Source: Clostridiales bacterium UBA1380 (GTDB taxonomy: Bacteria > Bacillota > Clostridia > Oscillospirales > CAG-272). Taken from it: a stretch of DNA of 10,646 nt. The translations under genes and the position numbers were made by a program. This document shows positions 1 to 5,766 of this stretch, piece by piece (the stretch's first letter is position 1; each line of letters starts with the position of its first letter). The notes beneath the pieces were generated by a model. That model ran no database searches and was not told where the DNA came from. It saw only the letters and a program-made list of their open reading frames with translations. Where the stretch lies: NCBI GenBank assembly GCA_002305445.1, contig DBRA01000002.1:1-10646 (forward strand), given 5' to 3'.

Positions 1-545
1 AGCGTGTTCTTCGGCCCGACGATGATCGTTTTACCGTCCGTTATGTACGTCAGGTCGAGGTACTTCATGACATAGTCGAGCGCCTGTTGCATCGTTACGT
101 CCGTCAGGTTGAGCGTGACTGTGGCGGCGGATCCCTTGTAGATGAAGTTGTAGCCGAGGTTTACCGCGAACGAGCTGAGCACGTCGCGTATATCGGCGCT
201 TCTGAAGTTGACCGAGACACGGGTGTTCATATCCGACACCATTTCGGAATACGAAACGGTGCCGTAGGATTCGGGCGCATCGCCGTCCGCCGCTTCAACC
301 GTCGAGGGAATGTTGAGCGTCATGCCCGCGGCGATCATCGATGCGGCGGTAAGACCGTTGGCGCTCGCGATTTCTTCGGCGGTGACGCCGAAGCGCGCGG
401 CGATGGAGGAGAGTGTATCGCCGTTTTTGACGGTGTATGTGTCGTATGTCTCGGCGAAGGCGAATGTGGCGCAGCCGAAGATAACCGCGGCGGTGATCAC
501 CGCCGATATGATTCTTTTCGCCTTGCGGTATAACGAGTTCTTCAT
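1..545 (-). CDS. Secreted LysM + STN (secretin/PilQ N-terminal-like) domain protein, partial
   Basis: The gene starts at 545 and leaves the window at position 1, so only the first 181 residues are visible. An N-terminal signal peptide (basic MKNSLYRKAKR, hydrophobic stretch to about residue 30) probably ends at AFA|ET (A31). A weak lipobox-like IFGC at 22-25 is an alternative. Residues 36-80 form a LysM domain (TYTVKNGDTLSSIAARFGV...LNIP), which binds peptidoglycan or chitin-like glycans. Residues about 109-178 match an STN/secretin N-terminal fold (VSVNFRSADIRDVLSSFAV, ending TIIVGP), the periplasmic module before the pore of PilQ/GspD-type secretins. Whether a secretin pore follows lies outside the window. 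A GGGAG sequence precedes the ATG, and the stop of the PilP-like gene is 17 nt upstream, so the two are co-transcribed. Domain calls are by eye. The family is fairly secure; the function (type IV pilus-like or cell-wall-bound assembly) is inferred. Confidence 0.8.
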   Translation of the reverse strand, partial: MKNSLYRKAKRIISAVITAAVIFGCATFAFAETYDTYTVKNGDTLSSIAARFGVTAEEIASANGLTAASMIAAGMTLNIPSTVEAADGDAPESYGTVSYSEMVSDMNTRVSVNFRSADIRDVLSSFAVNLGYNFIYKGSAATVTLNLTDVTMQQALDYVMKYLDLTYITDGKTIIVGPKNT

Positions 546-562
546 CACAAGTTACGCTCCCG

Positions 563-967
563 TCAGTTTAATACGATTTGCGCGTCGCTTGAGTTTTGAG
601 CAAGTGACAGTGTTTCGGATTTTCCGTCTTTTTCGATAGTAGCGGTATCGGATGTGATATCCGTCACTTTGTAACCGGTATCGCCGATGGGGCCGCCGAC
701 GCCCACGACATAGGCGGTGTTGGCGCTGATCAGAATAGCCACGGAGGTCCCGTTGGGGTTGTACATTATGCCGTCGAGCGTTACGGACGACACCGATGTC
801 GTGAACGGGTCTTTGGACGGCTCGTCCGTCAGATCGAGCGTCCGCTCGGGGATCGGGAGAACGTACACATAATCGCTGTCAACCGGCGCAGAAGCTTCCT
901 CCGCCTGCGACAGCCCCCTGATAATTAAAATAACCGCAACAACCGTTACTACCAGAATGATTGGCAA
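563..967 (-). CDS. PilP-like envelope protein, C-terminal part of a frameshifted gene
   Basis: This frame encodes a transmembrane helix (LPIILVVTVVAVILIIRG), an acidic linker, then a compact beta-rich domain with DPF, SVTLDGIMYNPNGTSVAILI, GPIGDTGYKVTDI and ATIEKDGKSETLSL. That pattern resembles PilP, which in type IV pili links the inner-membrane PilMNO complex to the PilQ secretin. The only start available in this frame is a TTG at 967, inside the membrane helix and without a ribosome binding site. The real gene probably begins at 1070 in another frame, with one base too many in the five-T run (minus strand) at about 966-970. Removing one base gives a continuous 168-residue protein: basic cytoplasmic tail, one membrane segment, extracytoplasmic PilP-like domain. 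It directly precedes the LysM-STN gene, as pilP precedes pilQ. The PilP link rests on fold pattern and neighbours only. Confidence 0.6.
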   Translation of the reverse strand: MPIILVVTVVAVILIIRGLSQAEEASAPVDSDYVYVLPIPERTLDLTDEPSKDPFTTSVSSVTLDGIMYNPNGTSVAILISANTAYVVGVGGPIGDTGYKVTDITSDTATIEKDGKSETLSLAQNSSDAQIVLN

Positions 968-1070
968 AAATGTAAAAGAATGTTTTGTTTAAAACGGCGG
1001 AAGCGGATATGGATTTACTTTTCTTGGCAGCCGGCTTTTGCGCGGGCGCCTTGTTTTGATTGCCAGTCAT
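879..1070 (-). pseudogene. N-terminal segment of the frameshifted PilP-like gene
   Basis: The frame opens with ATG at 1070, 13 nt after a GGGAGG ribosome binding site. It encodes a lysine/alanine-rich cytoplasmic tail (MTGNQNKAPAQKPAAKKSKS) and then ISASAVLNKTFFYIF, which leads into the membrane segment. After that the frame gives an implausible Cys/Gly/Asn-rich stretch and stops at 879, while the hydrophobic helix continues in the neighbouring frame of the gene ending at 563. The combined span 563-1070 is 508 nt, one more than a multiple of three, as expected for a single-base insertion. A homopolymer sequencing error, a true mutation, or translational frameshifting would all fit; an error or mutation is simplest. 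This is the first gene after the promoter at 1194-1222. Confidence 0.6.
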
Positions 1071-1173
1071 TTATTGCTCACAACCTCCCGTGACGATAGA
1101 GTCGGCAAATTAACGGCACTTGCGGAAAACAAATGTCAGGACAATTGCCCTCTATAAAGGCACATTACCCGCT

Positions 1174-1199
1174 TATAATATGTAACTATCGATATTATA
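1174..1199. promoter_or_regulatory. Candidate operator: inverted repeat over the -10/start region
   Basis: TATAATAT (1174-1181) and ATATTATA (1192-1199) are exact 8-bp inverted arms separated by 10 bp. One arm contains the -10 hexamer of the minus-strand promoter and the other lies just past the predicted start. Only one arm would be transcribed, so a DNA-binding repressor site is more likely than an RNA hairpin. AT-rich inverted repeats can occur by chance, so the regulatory role is inference. Confidence 0.35.
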
Positions 1200-1222
1200 C
1201 AATCATTTTCCTGTATTGTCAA
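1194..1222 (-). promoter_or_regulatory. Consensus sigma-A promoter of the PilP-like/LysM-STN operon
   Basis: On the minus strand a perfect -35 TTGACA (1222-1217) is followed by a 17-nt spacer and a perfect -10 TATAAT (1199-1194). The predicted start is near 1187, giving a leader of about 117 nt before the ATG at 1070. The leader contains the near-palindrome AGGGCAATTGTCCT and the GGGAGG ribosome binding site. I recognised no known riboswitch in it. The flanking DNA is much more AT-rich than the genes. Confidence 0.8.
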
Positions 1223-1299
1223 TTGAATGTTTTAGACAAACGCACATAAATTAATAGATATTATGATTAAATTATCGCGTTGAAATAACGGGATTTCTT

Positions 1300-1336
1300 T
1301 GTAAAATGACAAATGCCGCGGTTACGTCATTTTGCA
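1300..1336. repeat. Inverted repeat (11-bp stem), possible second terminator or operator
   Basis: The arm ending GTAAAATGAC (to 1310) pairs with GTCATTTTGC (1326-1335), plus one extra T-A pair outside and one G-T wobble, around a 15-nt loop. It lies about 15 bp past the cysN terminator in the direction of cysN transcription. The minus-strand right arm ends in TTTTAC rather than a long U tract, so at best it is a weak backup terminator. It could equally be a protein-binding palindrome. The rest of the gap between 1223 and 1299 is AT-rich with no gene that I can support. Confidence 0.35.
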
Positions 1337-1340
1337 CCGA

Positions 1341-1381
1341 TATAAATAAAACTGCCGGAAACGTGTAACGTCTCCGGCAGT
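1341..1381 (-). terminator. Intrinsic terminator of the cysCQ-cysD-cysN operon
   Basis: Arms ACTGCCGGA (1351-1359) and TCCGGCAGT (1373-1381) pair over 9 bp. After one mismatch a further 4-bp ACGT/ACGT stem closes on a 3-nt loop. On the minus strand the stem is followed by TTTTATTTAT. It starts 4 nt after the cysN stop codon. Confidence 0.9.
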
Positions 1382-1384
1382 ATG

Positions 1385-2788
1385 TCAGTTATTACCTTTT
1401 ATCTTCGCGTTTTCCGCAGTTATCAGCCGTTCGATTATCTCTCCGTCGTCCTCGCCAGTCGCCGCGCTTATCTCGTCGAGCGCTTCGCGTGCCGCTTTGG
1501 ATACGGCCAGCTCGAGCGGGATGAATTCGGATTCGTTTTCGAGTCTGCCGCCGACGATGCCTCCGCCGGATATCTCATAGCCGTCGACGACGACGAAGCG
1601 GCCTGTCTGCGCGCATTCTTCCGCGATGTCGAAGGCGAGCTCATGCTCGAACTCGAGCGCGACGTCCGCGACGTCGAAGCGCTCGACCTTGTCCTTGACG
1701 GTCGACTCGAGCGTCGACGCGTCGAGTATCTTGTTGACGGCGACAAGTCGCGCGTTCGTTTTCGCCGTGCCGAGCTTGAGCTTATACAGTTTGCCCTTTA
1801 TCATAGGCTCGCGTCCGAGCCAGAACAGGCTCGCGGAGAACGCGCGTCCCGTCAGGCACGGCGCTTCGTCGGCGCGGCACACTATGTCACCGCGCCTGAC
1901 GTAAACCTGCGTCGTGCACGTGAACCCGGCCGACGATCCGGCCGCTATGACGCGCCCGCCGTCTTCGGCGGCGGTGACGCCGCCCTCGAGCGTGGCGACG
2001 CGCGTGCGTTTGCCGGACGGCAGAAAGACGATCTCGTCGCCCTCGCGAAGCGAGCCCGCTTCGACATATCCGGCGACGATGCGTCGGCTGTCGCCGTCCT
2101 CGGTAAACTTATAAACGCCCTGTACGGGCATTCTGAACGCCGCGTTCCCGAGTGTCGCGGGCGCTTCGAACGCGTCGAGCTGCTCGAGCACGGTGCGGCC
2201 GCCGTACCACGACATGCGCTCCGATTTGGCGGCGATGTTGTCGCCCTCCGTCGCGCTGACGGGGATGAATCCCGCCGGCGAGATGCCGATCTCGGCTAAA
2301 AACGCGCCGTAATCACGCGCGAGCGCGTCGTATACGCCTTTGTCCCAGCCGACAAGGTCCATCTTGTTGACGACTACTGCGATCTGCTTTATGCCGAGCA
2401 TCGACAGCATATAGCCGTGGCGGCGAGAGTTTTCGCATATCCCCTCGCGCGCGTCGATGACGAGCAGCGCCGCCGATGCTCTCGACGCTCCCGTTATCAT
2501 GTTCTTTAAAAACTCGATGTGCCCCGGGGCGTCGATGATTATGTATTCGCGCTTCGCCGTGCGAAAGAAGCAGCGCGCCGCGTCGATCGTTATGCCCTGC
2601 GAGCGCTCGTCCTTGAGCGCGTCGAGCAGAAACGCATATTCGAACGGCTTGGCGTTGCGGCGGCAGAGCTCGCGAAGCGCCTCGAGCTTGCCGTCGGGCA
2701 GCGCCTGCGTGTCGGCGAGCAGCCTGCCGATTACGGTGCTTTTTCCGTGGTCGACATGGCCGACCATAACAATGTTCATGCTTTCCAT
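1385..2788 (-). CDS. cysN: Sulfate adenylyltransferase subunit 1 (regulatory GTPase), CysN
   Basis: CysN pairs with CysD to form ATP sulfurylase; its GTP hydrolysis drives the unfavourable formation of adenosine 5'-phosphosulfate (APS) from sulfate and ATP. All G motifs are visible (numbered from the ATG at 2788): GHVDHGKST 10-18, GITID 65-69, DAPGH 86-90, NKMD 141-144, SAT 178-180. EF-Tu-like beta-barrel domains II and III follow, then a charged C-terminal helix to residue 467. The usual length is about 475. The P-loop reads GHVDHGKST, as in translation factors, rather than the GSVDDGKST of enterobacterial CysN, suggesting a distinct subfamily. The start is uncertain: ATG 2788, ATG 2779, or GTG 2803 with AAAGG about 9 nt upstream. 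The frame stays open to 3139, but that part runs through cysD and is not coding. It is the last gene of the operon, 4 nt before the terminator. Confidence 0.92.
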   Translation of the reverse strand: MESMNIVMVGHVDHGKSTVIGRLLADTQALPDGKLEALRELCRRNAKPFEYAFLLDALKDERSQGITIDAARCFFRTAKREYIIIDAPGHIEFLKNMITGASRASAALLVIDAREGICENSRRHGYMLSMLGIKQIAVVVNKMDLVGWDKGVYDALARDYGAFLAEIGISPAGFIPVSATEGDNIAAKSERMSWYGGRTVLEQLDAFEAPATLGNAAFRMPVQGVYKFTEDGDSRRIVAGYVEAGSLREGDEIVFLPSGKRTRVATLEGGVTAAEDGGRVIAAGSSAGFTCTTQVYVRRGDIVCRADEAPCLTGRAFSASLFWLGREPMIKGKLYKLKLGTAKTNARLVAVNKILDASTLESTVKDKVERFDVADVALEFEHELAFDIAEECAQTGRFVVVDGYEISGGGIVGGRLENESEFIPLELAVSKAAREALDEISAATGEDDGEIIERLITAENAKIKGNN

Positions 2789-2871
2789 ATAAAAACGCGT
2801 CACCGGAACATACCTTTCCGGCCGCTCCTTCGTATTGATAAAAAGTGAATATAACTCGCCCGCGCGTCGCG

Positions 2872-2907
2872 GTAATACCGCGCGCATGTCCGCGTGCGGC
2901 GTATTAC
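2872..2907 (-). other. Intercistronic hairpin overlapping the cysD stop codon
   Basis: GTAATAC (2872-2878) and GTATTAC (2901-2907) are exact 7-bp inverted arms. Inside them CGCGCGC and GCGTGCG pair with one weak position and a 2-nt bulge, around a 6-nt loop. In the cysD-cysN mRNA the structure contains the cysD TAA (2906-2904) and has no U tract after it, so it is not a standard terminator. It may stabilise the upstream message or tune the CysD:CysN ratio; this role is inferred. Confidence 0.4.
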
Positions 2908-3788
2908 ATGTATCCGTCCCTGCGCAGCTCCTCGAGGCCGCCGCCGTCCTCCTTGTCCTGCTCGCGGCCGGACCGCTCCGCGATGTGGGCGAACTTGCCG
3001 GAGCGCAGCTCTTCCACGATGTCGTCGTAATTTTTCGCCGTGGACTCGACGGGCTTCGTGCACGGCCAGCAGCCGAGCGAACGGTAGCGGTGTCCGTCGC
3101 CGTGGTCGAAGTAAAGCGGAACGACTGGTACGTTCTCACGGCGGATGTACTCCCACACGTCGAGCTCGGTCCAGTCGAGCAGCGGGTGGATGCGGACGTG
3201 CGTGCCGGGCGCGTAATCGGTTTTGAACTGCCCCCAGAACTCGGGCGGCTGCTCGCCGATGTCCCAGTCGTTGTTGACGTCTCGCGGAGAGAAGTACCTC
3301 TCCTTCGAGCGGCTTCCTTCCTCGTCTGCGCGGACGCCGACTATGACGCCGGTGAACGGCTCCGGCTTCGTGTCGAGCTCGTATTCGCCGGTCGCTTTAT
3401 TCATGCGCTTTCTCGGCCAGTCGCCCGCGAGCGTATGCGTGAGCGCTTCGGTCTTCAGCGCGCGGCAGCACTCGATGCGGGTGGCGTTGCCGTCCGGAAA
3501 CGTCGCCTTATCGGCGAGTGCGCGCGCGTTTTCGCCGACGATCATATCGAGCTTCCACTCGCGCGCGAGGTTGTCGCGGTATGTAATCATCTCCGGAATC
3601 TTATAGTGCGTGTCGATGTGTACGAGCGGGAAGGGGACATGCCCGAAAAAAGCCTTCTTGGCGAGAGCGAGCAGTACCGTCGAATCCTTGCCGATGCTCC
3701 AGAGCATGCAAAGGCTCGGGAAGCATGCGTAGGCTTCGCGCAGTATGCGGATGCTCTTCGCCTCGAGCGCATCAAGATTGTTTTGCAT
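2904..3788 (-). CDS. cysD: Sulfate adenylyltransferase subunit 2 (catalytic), CysD
   Basis: This is the catalytic ATP-pyrophosphatase (PP-loop) half of the CysDN ATP sulfurylase, which adenylates sulfate to APS in the cytoplasm. The protein is 294 residues, against about 302 in enterobacteria. Family signatures are plain: the PP-loop WSIGKDST at 30-37, PFPLVHIDTHYKIPEM, GVRADEEGSRSKER, RIHPLLDWTELDVWEYI, NVPVVPLYF, RSLGCWPCT and a C-terminal RRDGYM matching the family's KKRQGYF-type end. The ATG at 3788 follows AGGTG by 7 nt. The gene sits 35 nt after the cysCQ stop and 115 nt before cysN, all in one operon with the order kinase-phosphatase, cysD, cysN. Nothing appears missing or broken. Confidence 0.96.
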   Translation of the reverse strand: MQNNLDALEAKSIRILREAYACFPSLCMLWSIGKDSTVLLALAKKAFFGHVPFPLVHIDTHYKIPEMITYRDNLAREWKLDMIVGENARALADKATFPDGNATRIECCRALKTEALTHTLAGDWPRKRMNKATGEYELDTKPEPFTGVIVGVRADEEGSRSKERYFSPRDVNNDWDIGEQPPEFWGQFKTDYAPGTHVRIHPLLDWTELDVWEYIRRENVPVVPLYFDHGDGHRYRSLGCWPCTKPVESTAKNYDDIVEELRSGKFAHIAERSGREQDKEDGGGLEELRRDGYM

Positions 3789-3823
3789 ATATAAACACCT
3801 GTAATTATTATGTTGTCGCCCGA

Positions 3824-5233
3824 TTACTCGGCAAGAGCCGACTCGGGGCGGTTGAGGATGCGGAACCCGCGTTCATTCGCGGTGACGGTCCTGTTATAAA
3901 GCATCGGCGAGCCGTCGGAGCGCGTGAAAACCGCGCCGGCCTCTTCGCAGATGCACTGCATCGCCGCGGTGTCCCACTCCTTCGTGTACGGCGTATAACG
4001 GTAATGCACGTCGCCTATGCCTTCGGCGATGAGGCAGCCCTTGAGCGAGCTGCCCGCGGCTTTCACTTCGGCTATCCGCGCGGCGTTGCGCGGGTCGGAC
4101 AGCAGCTTTTCGACAGCCTTTTCCTTATGCGAGCGCGAATCCATGACAACGAGCCGTTCGGTGCGGTCGCTGACACGTATGCGTTCCGCGGGATCAAACG
4201 GCGTCCAGCCGTCTCTCGCGTCCGCTGTCTTATACGCGCCCATGCCGCGCGCTGCCGTGTACAGCGTACCGGTCGCGGGGCGGTAGACGACGCCGAGCAC
4301 GGCGCGGTGATTCTCCGCGAGCGCGATGTTGACCGTGAACTCGTCGATGTGCTCGGTAAACTCCTTCGTGCCGTCGAGAGGGTCGACGATAAAGCACAGG
4401 CGGTGAAAAAGCCGCTCCGGTATGCCGCTCTCGCCGCAGACGTCGGCGGTCTCCTCGCTCAGGATGGCGGCGTGCGGAAAGCTCTCCCGCAGACGCGCCG
4501 ATATTATCGCGTCGGCTGCTCTGTCCGCTTCGGTGACGGGCGACGCGTCGGCCTTGTATTCGACGCCGAATCCGGCTTCGTATATCCTCATTATCTCGCG
4601 GCCCGCTTCGAGCACCGCTGTGACCGCGGCGCGCAGCATCGGGACGAGCGGCGTCTGTACGGCCGAAGCCGCTTCGTATAGACGCGCAATTGCATCGGTA
4701 AAAGGAATCTTCGATGTGTCTATCTCGATATCGGGGGACTCCGGCGCTTCATACGGCGCGTCGACGCCGGTGAAGCCGCTGATCTCTCCGGCGAACGCGC
4801 GCTTATACAGCCCCTTCGGATCGCGCGACGCGCAGACCTCGAGCGGCGTCGAGACGTAGACTTCGGTAAACGGTATTTCGCCGGCCGTCTCGCGCGCAAG
4901 CTCGCGCGAGCGTTTCTCGGGCGATATCGCGCAGACGATGACAATCTGTCCGGACGACGCGATAAGGCGTGCCGCGTGCGATATGCGGCGGATGTTTTCG
5001 GCGCGGTCTGCGGCGGAGAAGCCGAGGTCGGCGCAAAGGCCGCCGCGTACGTTGTCGCCGTCGAGCAGAAACGCGTCGAACCCGTTTTTATGGAGCTTCT
5101 TTTCCAGCGCGGCGCCGAGCGTCGACTTGCCCGAGCCCGAAAGACCGGTCAGCCAGAATATATGCGGAAGCGTGCGTCTGTAGCGCGACGGCGCGTCGAC
5201 GCACGAAGAAAAGGGCGTTATGTTGTCGCTCAC
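3824..5233 (-). CDS. cysC/cysQ: Bifunctional APS kinase / 3'(2'),5'-bisphosphate nucleotidase (CysC-CysQ fusion)
   Basis: Residues 1 to about 190 are an APS kinase (CysC), which phosphorylates APS to PAPS. They carry P-loop GLSGSGKST 30-38, DGDN 58-61, DRAENIRRI from 77, AISP 102-105 and PKGLYKRA 139-146. Residues about 200-469 are a CysQ phosphatase of the inositol monophosphatase superfamily, which hydrolyses PAP to AMP and phosphate. They show SEETAD 259-264, DPLDGTKEF 284-292 and WDTAA 420-424, the metal-binding set. Both active sites look complete, and the 469-residue total is close to CysC (about 200) plus CysQ (about 250). The GTG at 5233 is chosen because GGAGG lies 8 nt upstream; the longer open frame to 5311 overlaps the promoter. 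It is the first gene of the sulfate-activation operon. Joining PAPS formation to PAP removal fits a cell that consumes PAPS; by a sulfotransferase or a reductase is not shown here. Confidence 0.94.
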   Translation of the reverse strand: MSDNITPFSSCVDAPSRYRRTLPHIFWLTGLSGSGKSTLGAALEKKLHKNGFDAFLLDGDNVRGGLCADLGFSAADRAENIRRISHAARLIASSGQIVIVCAISPEKRSRELARETAGEIPFTEVYVSTPLEVCASRDPKGLYKRAFAGEISGFTGVDAPYEAPESPDIEIDTSKIPFTDAIARLYEAASAVQTPLVPMLRAAVTAVLEAGREIMRIYEAGFGVEYKADASPVTEADRAADAIISARLRESFPHAAILSEETADVCGESGIPERLFHRLCFIVDPLDGTKEFTEHIDEFTVNIALAENHRAVLGVVYRPATGTLYTAARGMGAYKTADARDGWTPFDPAERIRVSDRTERLVVMDSRSHKEKAVEKLLSDPRNAARIAEVKAAGSSLKGCLIAEGIGDVHYRYTPYTKEWDTAAMQCICEEAGAVFTRSDGSPMLYNRTVTANERGFRILNRPESALAE

Positions 5234-5241
5234 GCGGAAAT

Positions 5242-5246
5242 CCTCC
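5242..5246 (-). promoter_or_regulatory. Ribosome binding site fixing the cysCQ GTG start
   Basis: GGAGG on the minus strand, 8 nt upstream of the GTG at 5233-5231. It is the only good site near the beginning of this frame and decides between the GTG and the upstream ATG at 5311. Confidence 0.8.
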
Positions 5247-5282
5247 GAGTAATTGCATAATTGACTAAAACCGCTACGACTT

Positions 5283-5311
5283 ATTATAAGCCGTTTTCCC
5301 GCGTGAGTCAA
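5283..5311 (-). promoter_or_regulatory. Sigma-A promoter of the cysCQ-cysD-cysN operon
   Basis: On the minus strand, -35 TTGACT (5311-5306, 5 of 6 consensus) and -10 TATAAT (5288-5283, perfect) are separated by 17 nt. The predicted start is near 5276, leaving a short leader of about 43 nt before the GTG, too short for a typical sulfur riboswitch. I saw no obvious operator around it. Confidence 0.82.
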
Positions 5312-5346
5312 CGCGCGCGGCGAAGCCTTTACAAAAAATCGCGGTT

Positions 5347-5377
5347 TTGGTCAAACGGCGTCGTGCCGAGGTATAAT
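5347..5377 (+). promoter_or_regulatory. Probable promoter of the small membrane protein/M50 operon
   Basis: A perfect -10 TATAAT at 5372-5377 is preceded by a weak -35 TTGGTC at 5347-5352 with a long 19-nt spacer. It would start transcription near 5384, about 50 nt before the ATG at 5434. It diverges from the cys promoter, with about 35 bp between the two -35 elements. Confidence 0.5.
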
Positions 5378-5420
5378 AAAGCGCTGTAATGCGTATGGAT
5401 AAATACGATGAAGCGTAGCA

Positions 5421-5428
5421 GAAGGTGA
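5421..5428 (+). promoter_or_regulatory. Ribosome binding site fixing the ATG 5434 start
   Basis: GAAGGTGA, 5 nt before ATG 5434. It overlaps an in-frame GTG at 5425 that could otherwise be taken as the start, so the ATG is preferred. Confidence 0.7.
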
Positions 5429-5433
5429 CGTTT

Positions 5434-5766
5434 ATGGACAAATCCGTAAAAAAGAAAGAGCCGGCGGCTAAACTGGCGGAACGCCGCGGAAGAACACGCG
5501 GCTTCGCGGCTCTGCTCGCGCTGATGTGCGTCTCGTCCGTCGCCGTTTACGGCGCGGCGTCGGGCAAGGAAAAGATCCGTTATCTCGGCGAGGCGGTCTT
5601 CACGTCGTCCGGCGGCGCCGCCGCGCCTGACGACATAGCCGCGACGCCCGTCGGCGTATCCGTCTATGCGACGGACATCGACGCGATGGCCGAGGCATAC
5701 ATCGAAGGCGAACTCGACATTGACGCGTTTTTCGAGGATGTCTTAACGGGAGAAACGGAGCGGTGA
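5434..5766 (+). CDS. Small single-pass membrane protein, unknown function, partner of the M50-like gene
   Basis: A 110-residue protein that I do not recognise. It has a strongly basic N-terminus (MDKSVKKKEP...AERRGRTRG), one hydrophobic segment at about 23-42, and an acidic C-terminal part rich in Asp and Glu (IDAMAEAYIEGELDIDAFFEDV). The charge pattern suggests a cytoplasmic N-terminus and an extracytoplasmic C-terminus. Its stop overlaps the GTG start of the M50-like gene by 4 nt, so the two are translationally coupled. In Bacillus, spoIVFA lies just upstream of spoIVFB and encodes its membrane regulator. This gene has the same position, but it is much shorter and lacks a visible SpoIVFA peptidase-like domain, so homology is not claimed. 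An extracytoplasmic regulatory role is a guess. Confidence 0.75.
   Translation: MDKSVKKKEPAAKLAERRGRTRGFAALLALMCVSSVAVYGAASGKEKIRYLGEAVFTSSGGAAAPDDIAATPVGVSVYATDIDAMAEAYIEGELDIDAFFEDVLTGETER

Noticed and set aside
1071..1187. Possible riboswitch in the 117-nt leader of the PilP-like operon
   Set aside because: I looked for cyclic-di-GMP and other common riboswitch core motifs and found none. Only a short near-palindrome is present.
1280..1307. Plus-strand promoter-like TTGAAA-16-TAAAAT
   Set aside because: It would point straight into the cysN terminator and antisense to cysN, with no gene to serve. AT-rich gaps produce such matches by chance.
1693..1725. Cluster of CTCGAG and GTCGAC sites resembling a cloning linker
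   Set aside because: It lies inside the conserved cysN frame, where Leu-Glu and Val-Asp codons written with this genome's preferred codons create these palindromes.
1382..2299. Long open frame on the plus strand opposite cysN, 305 codons
   Set aside because: Composition is Arg/Ala/Asp-rich and low in sense, as expected from a GC-rich antisense frame. The minus strand encodes an unmistakable CysN here.
2835..4681. Two long plus-strand open frames opposite cysD and cysCQ
   Set aside because: Both lie over conserved enzymes on the other strand, show no recognisable motif, and start without a clear ribosome binding site.
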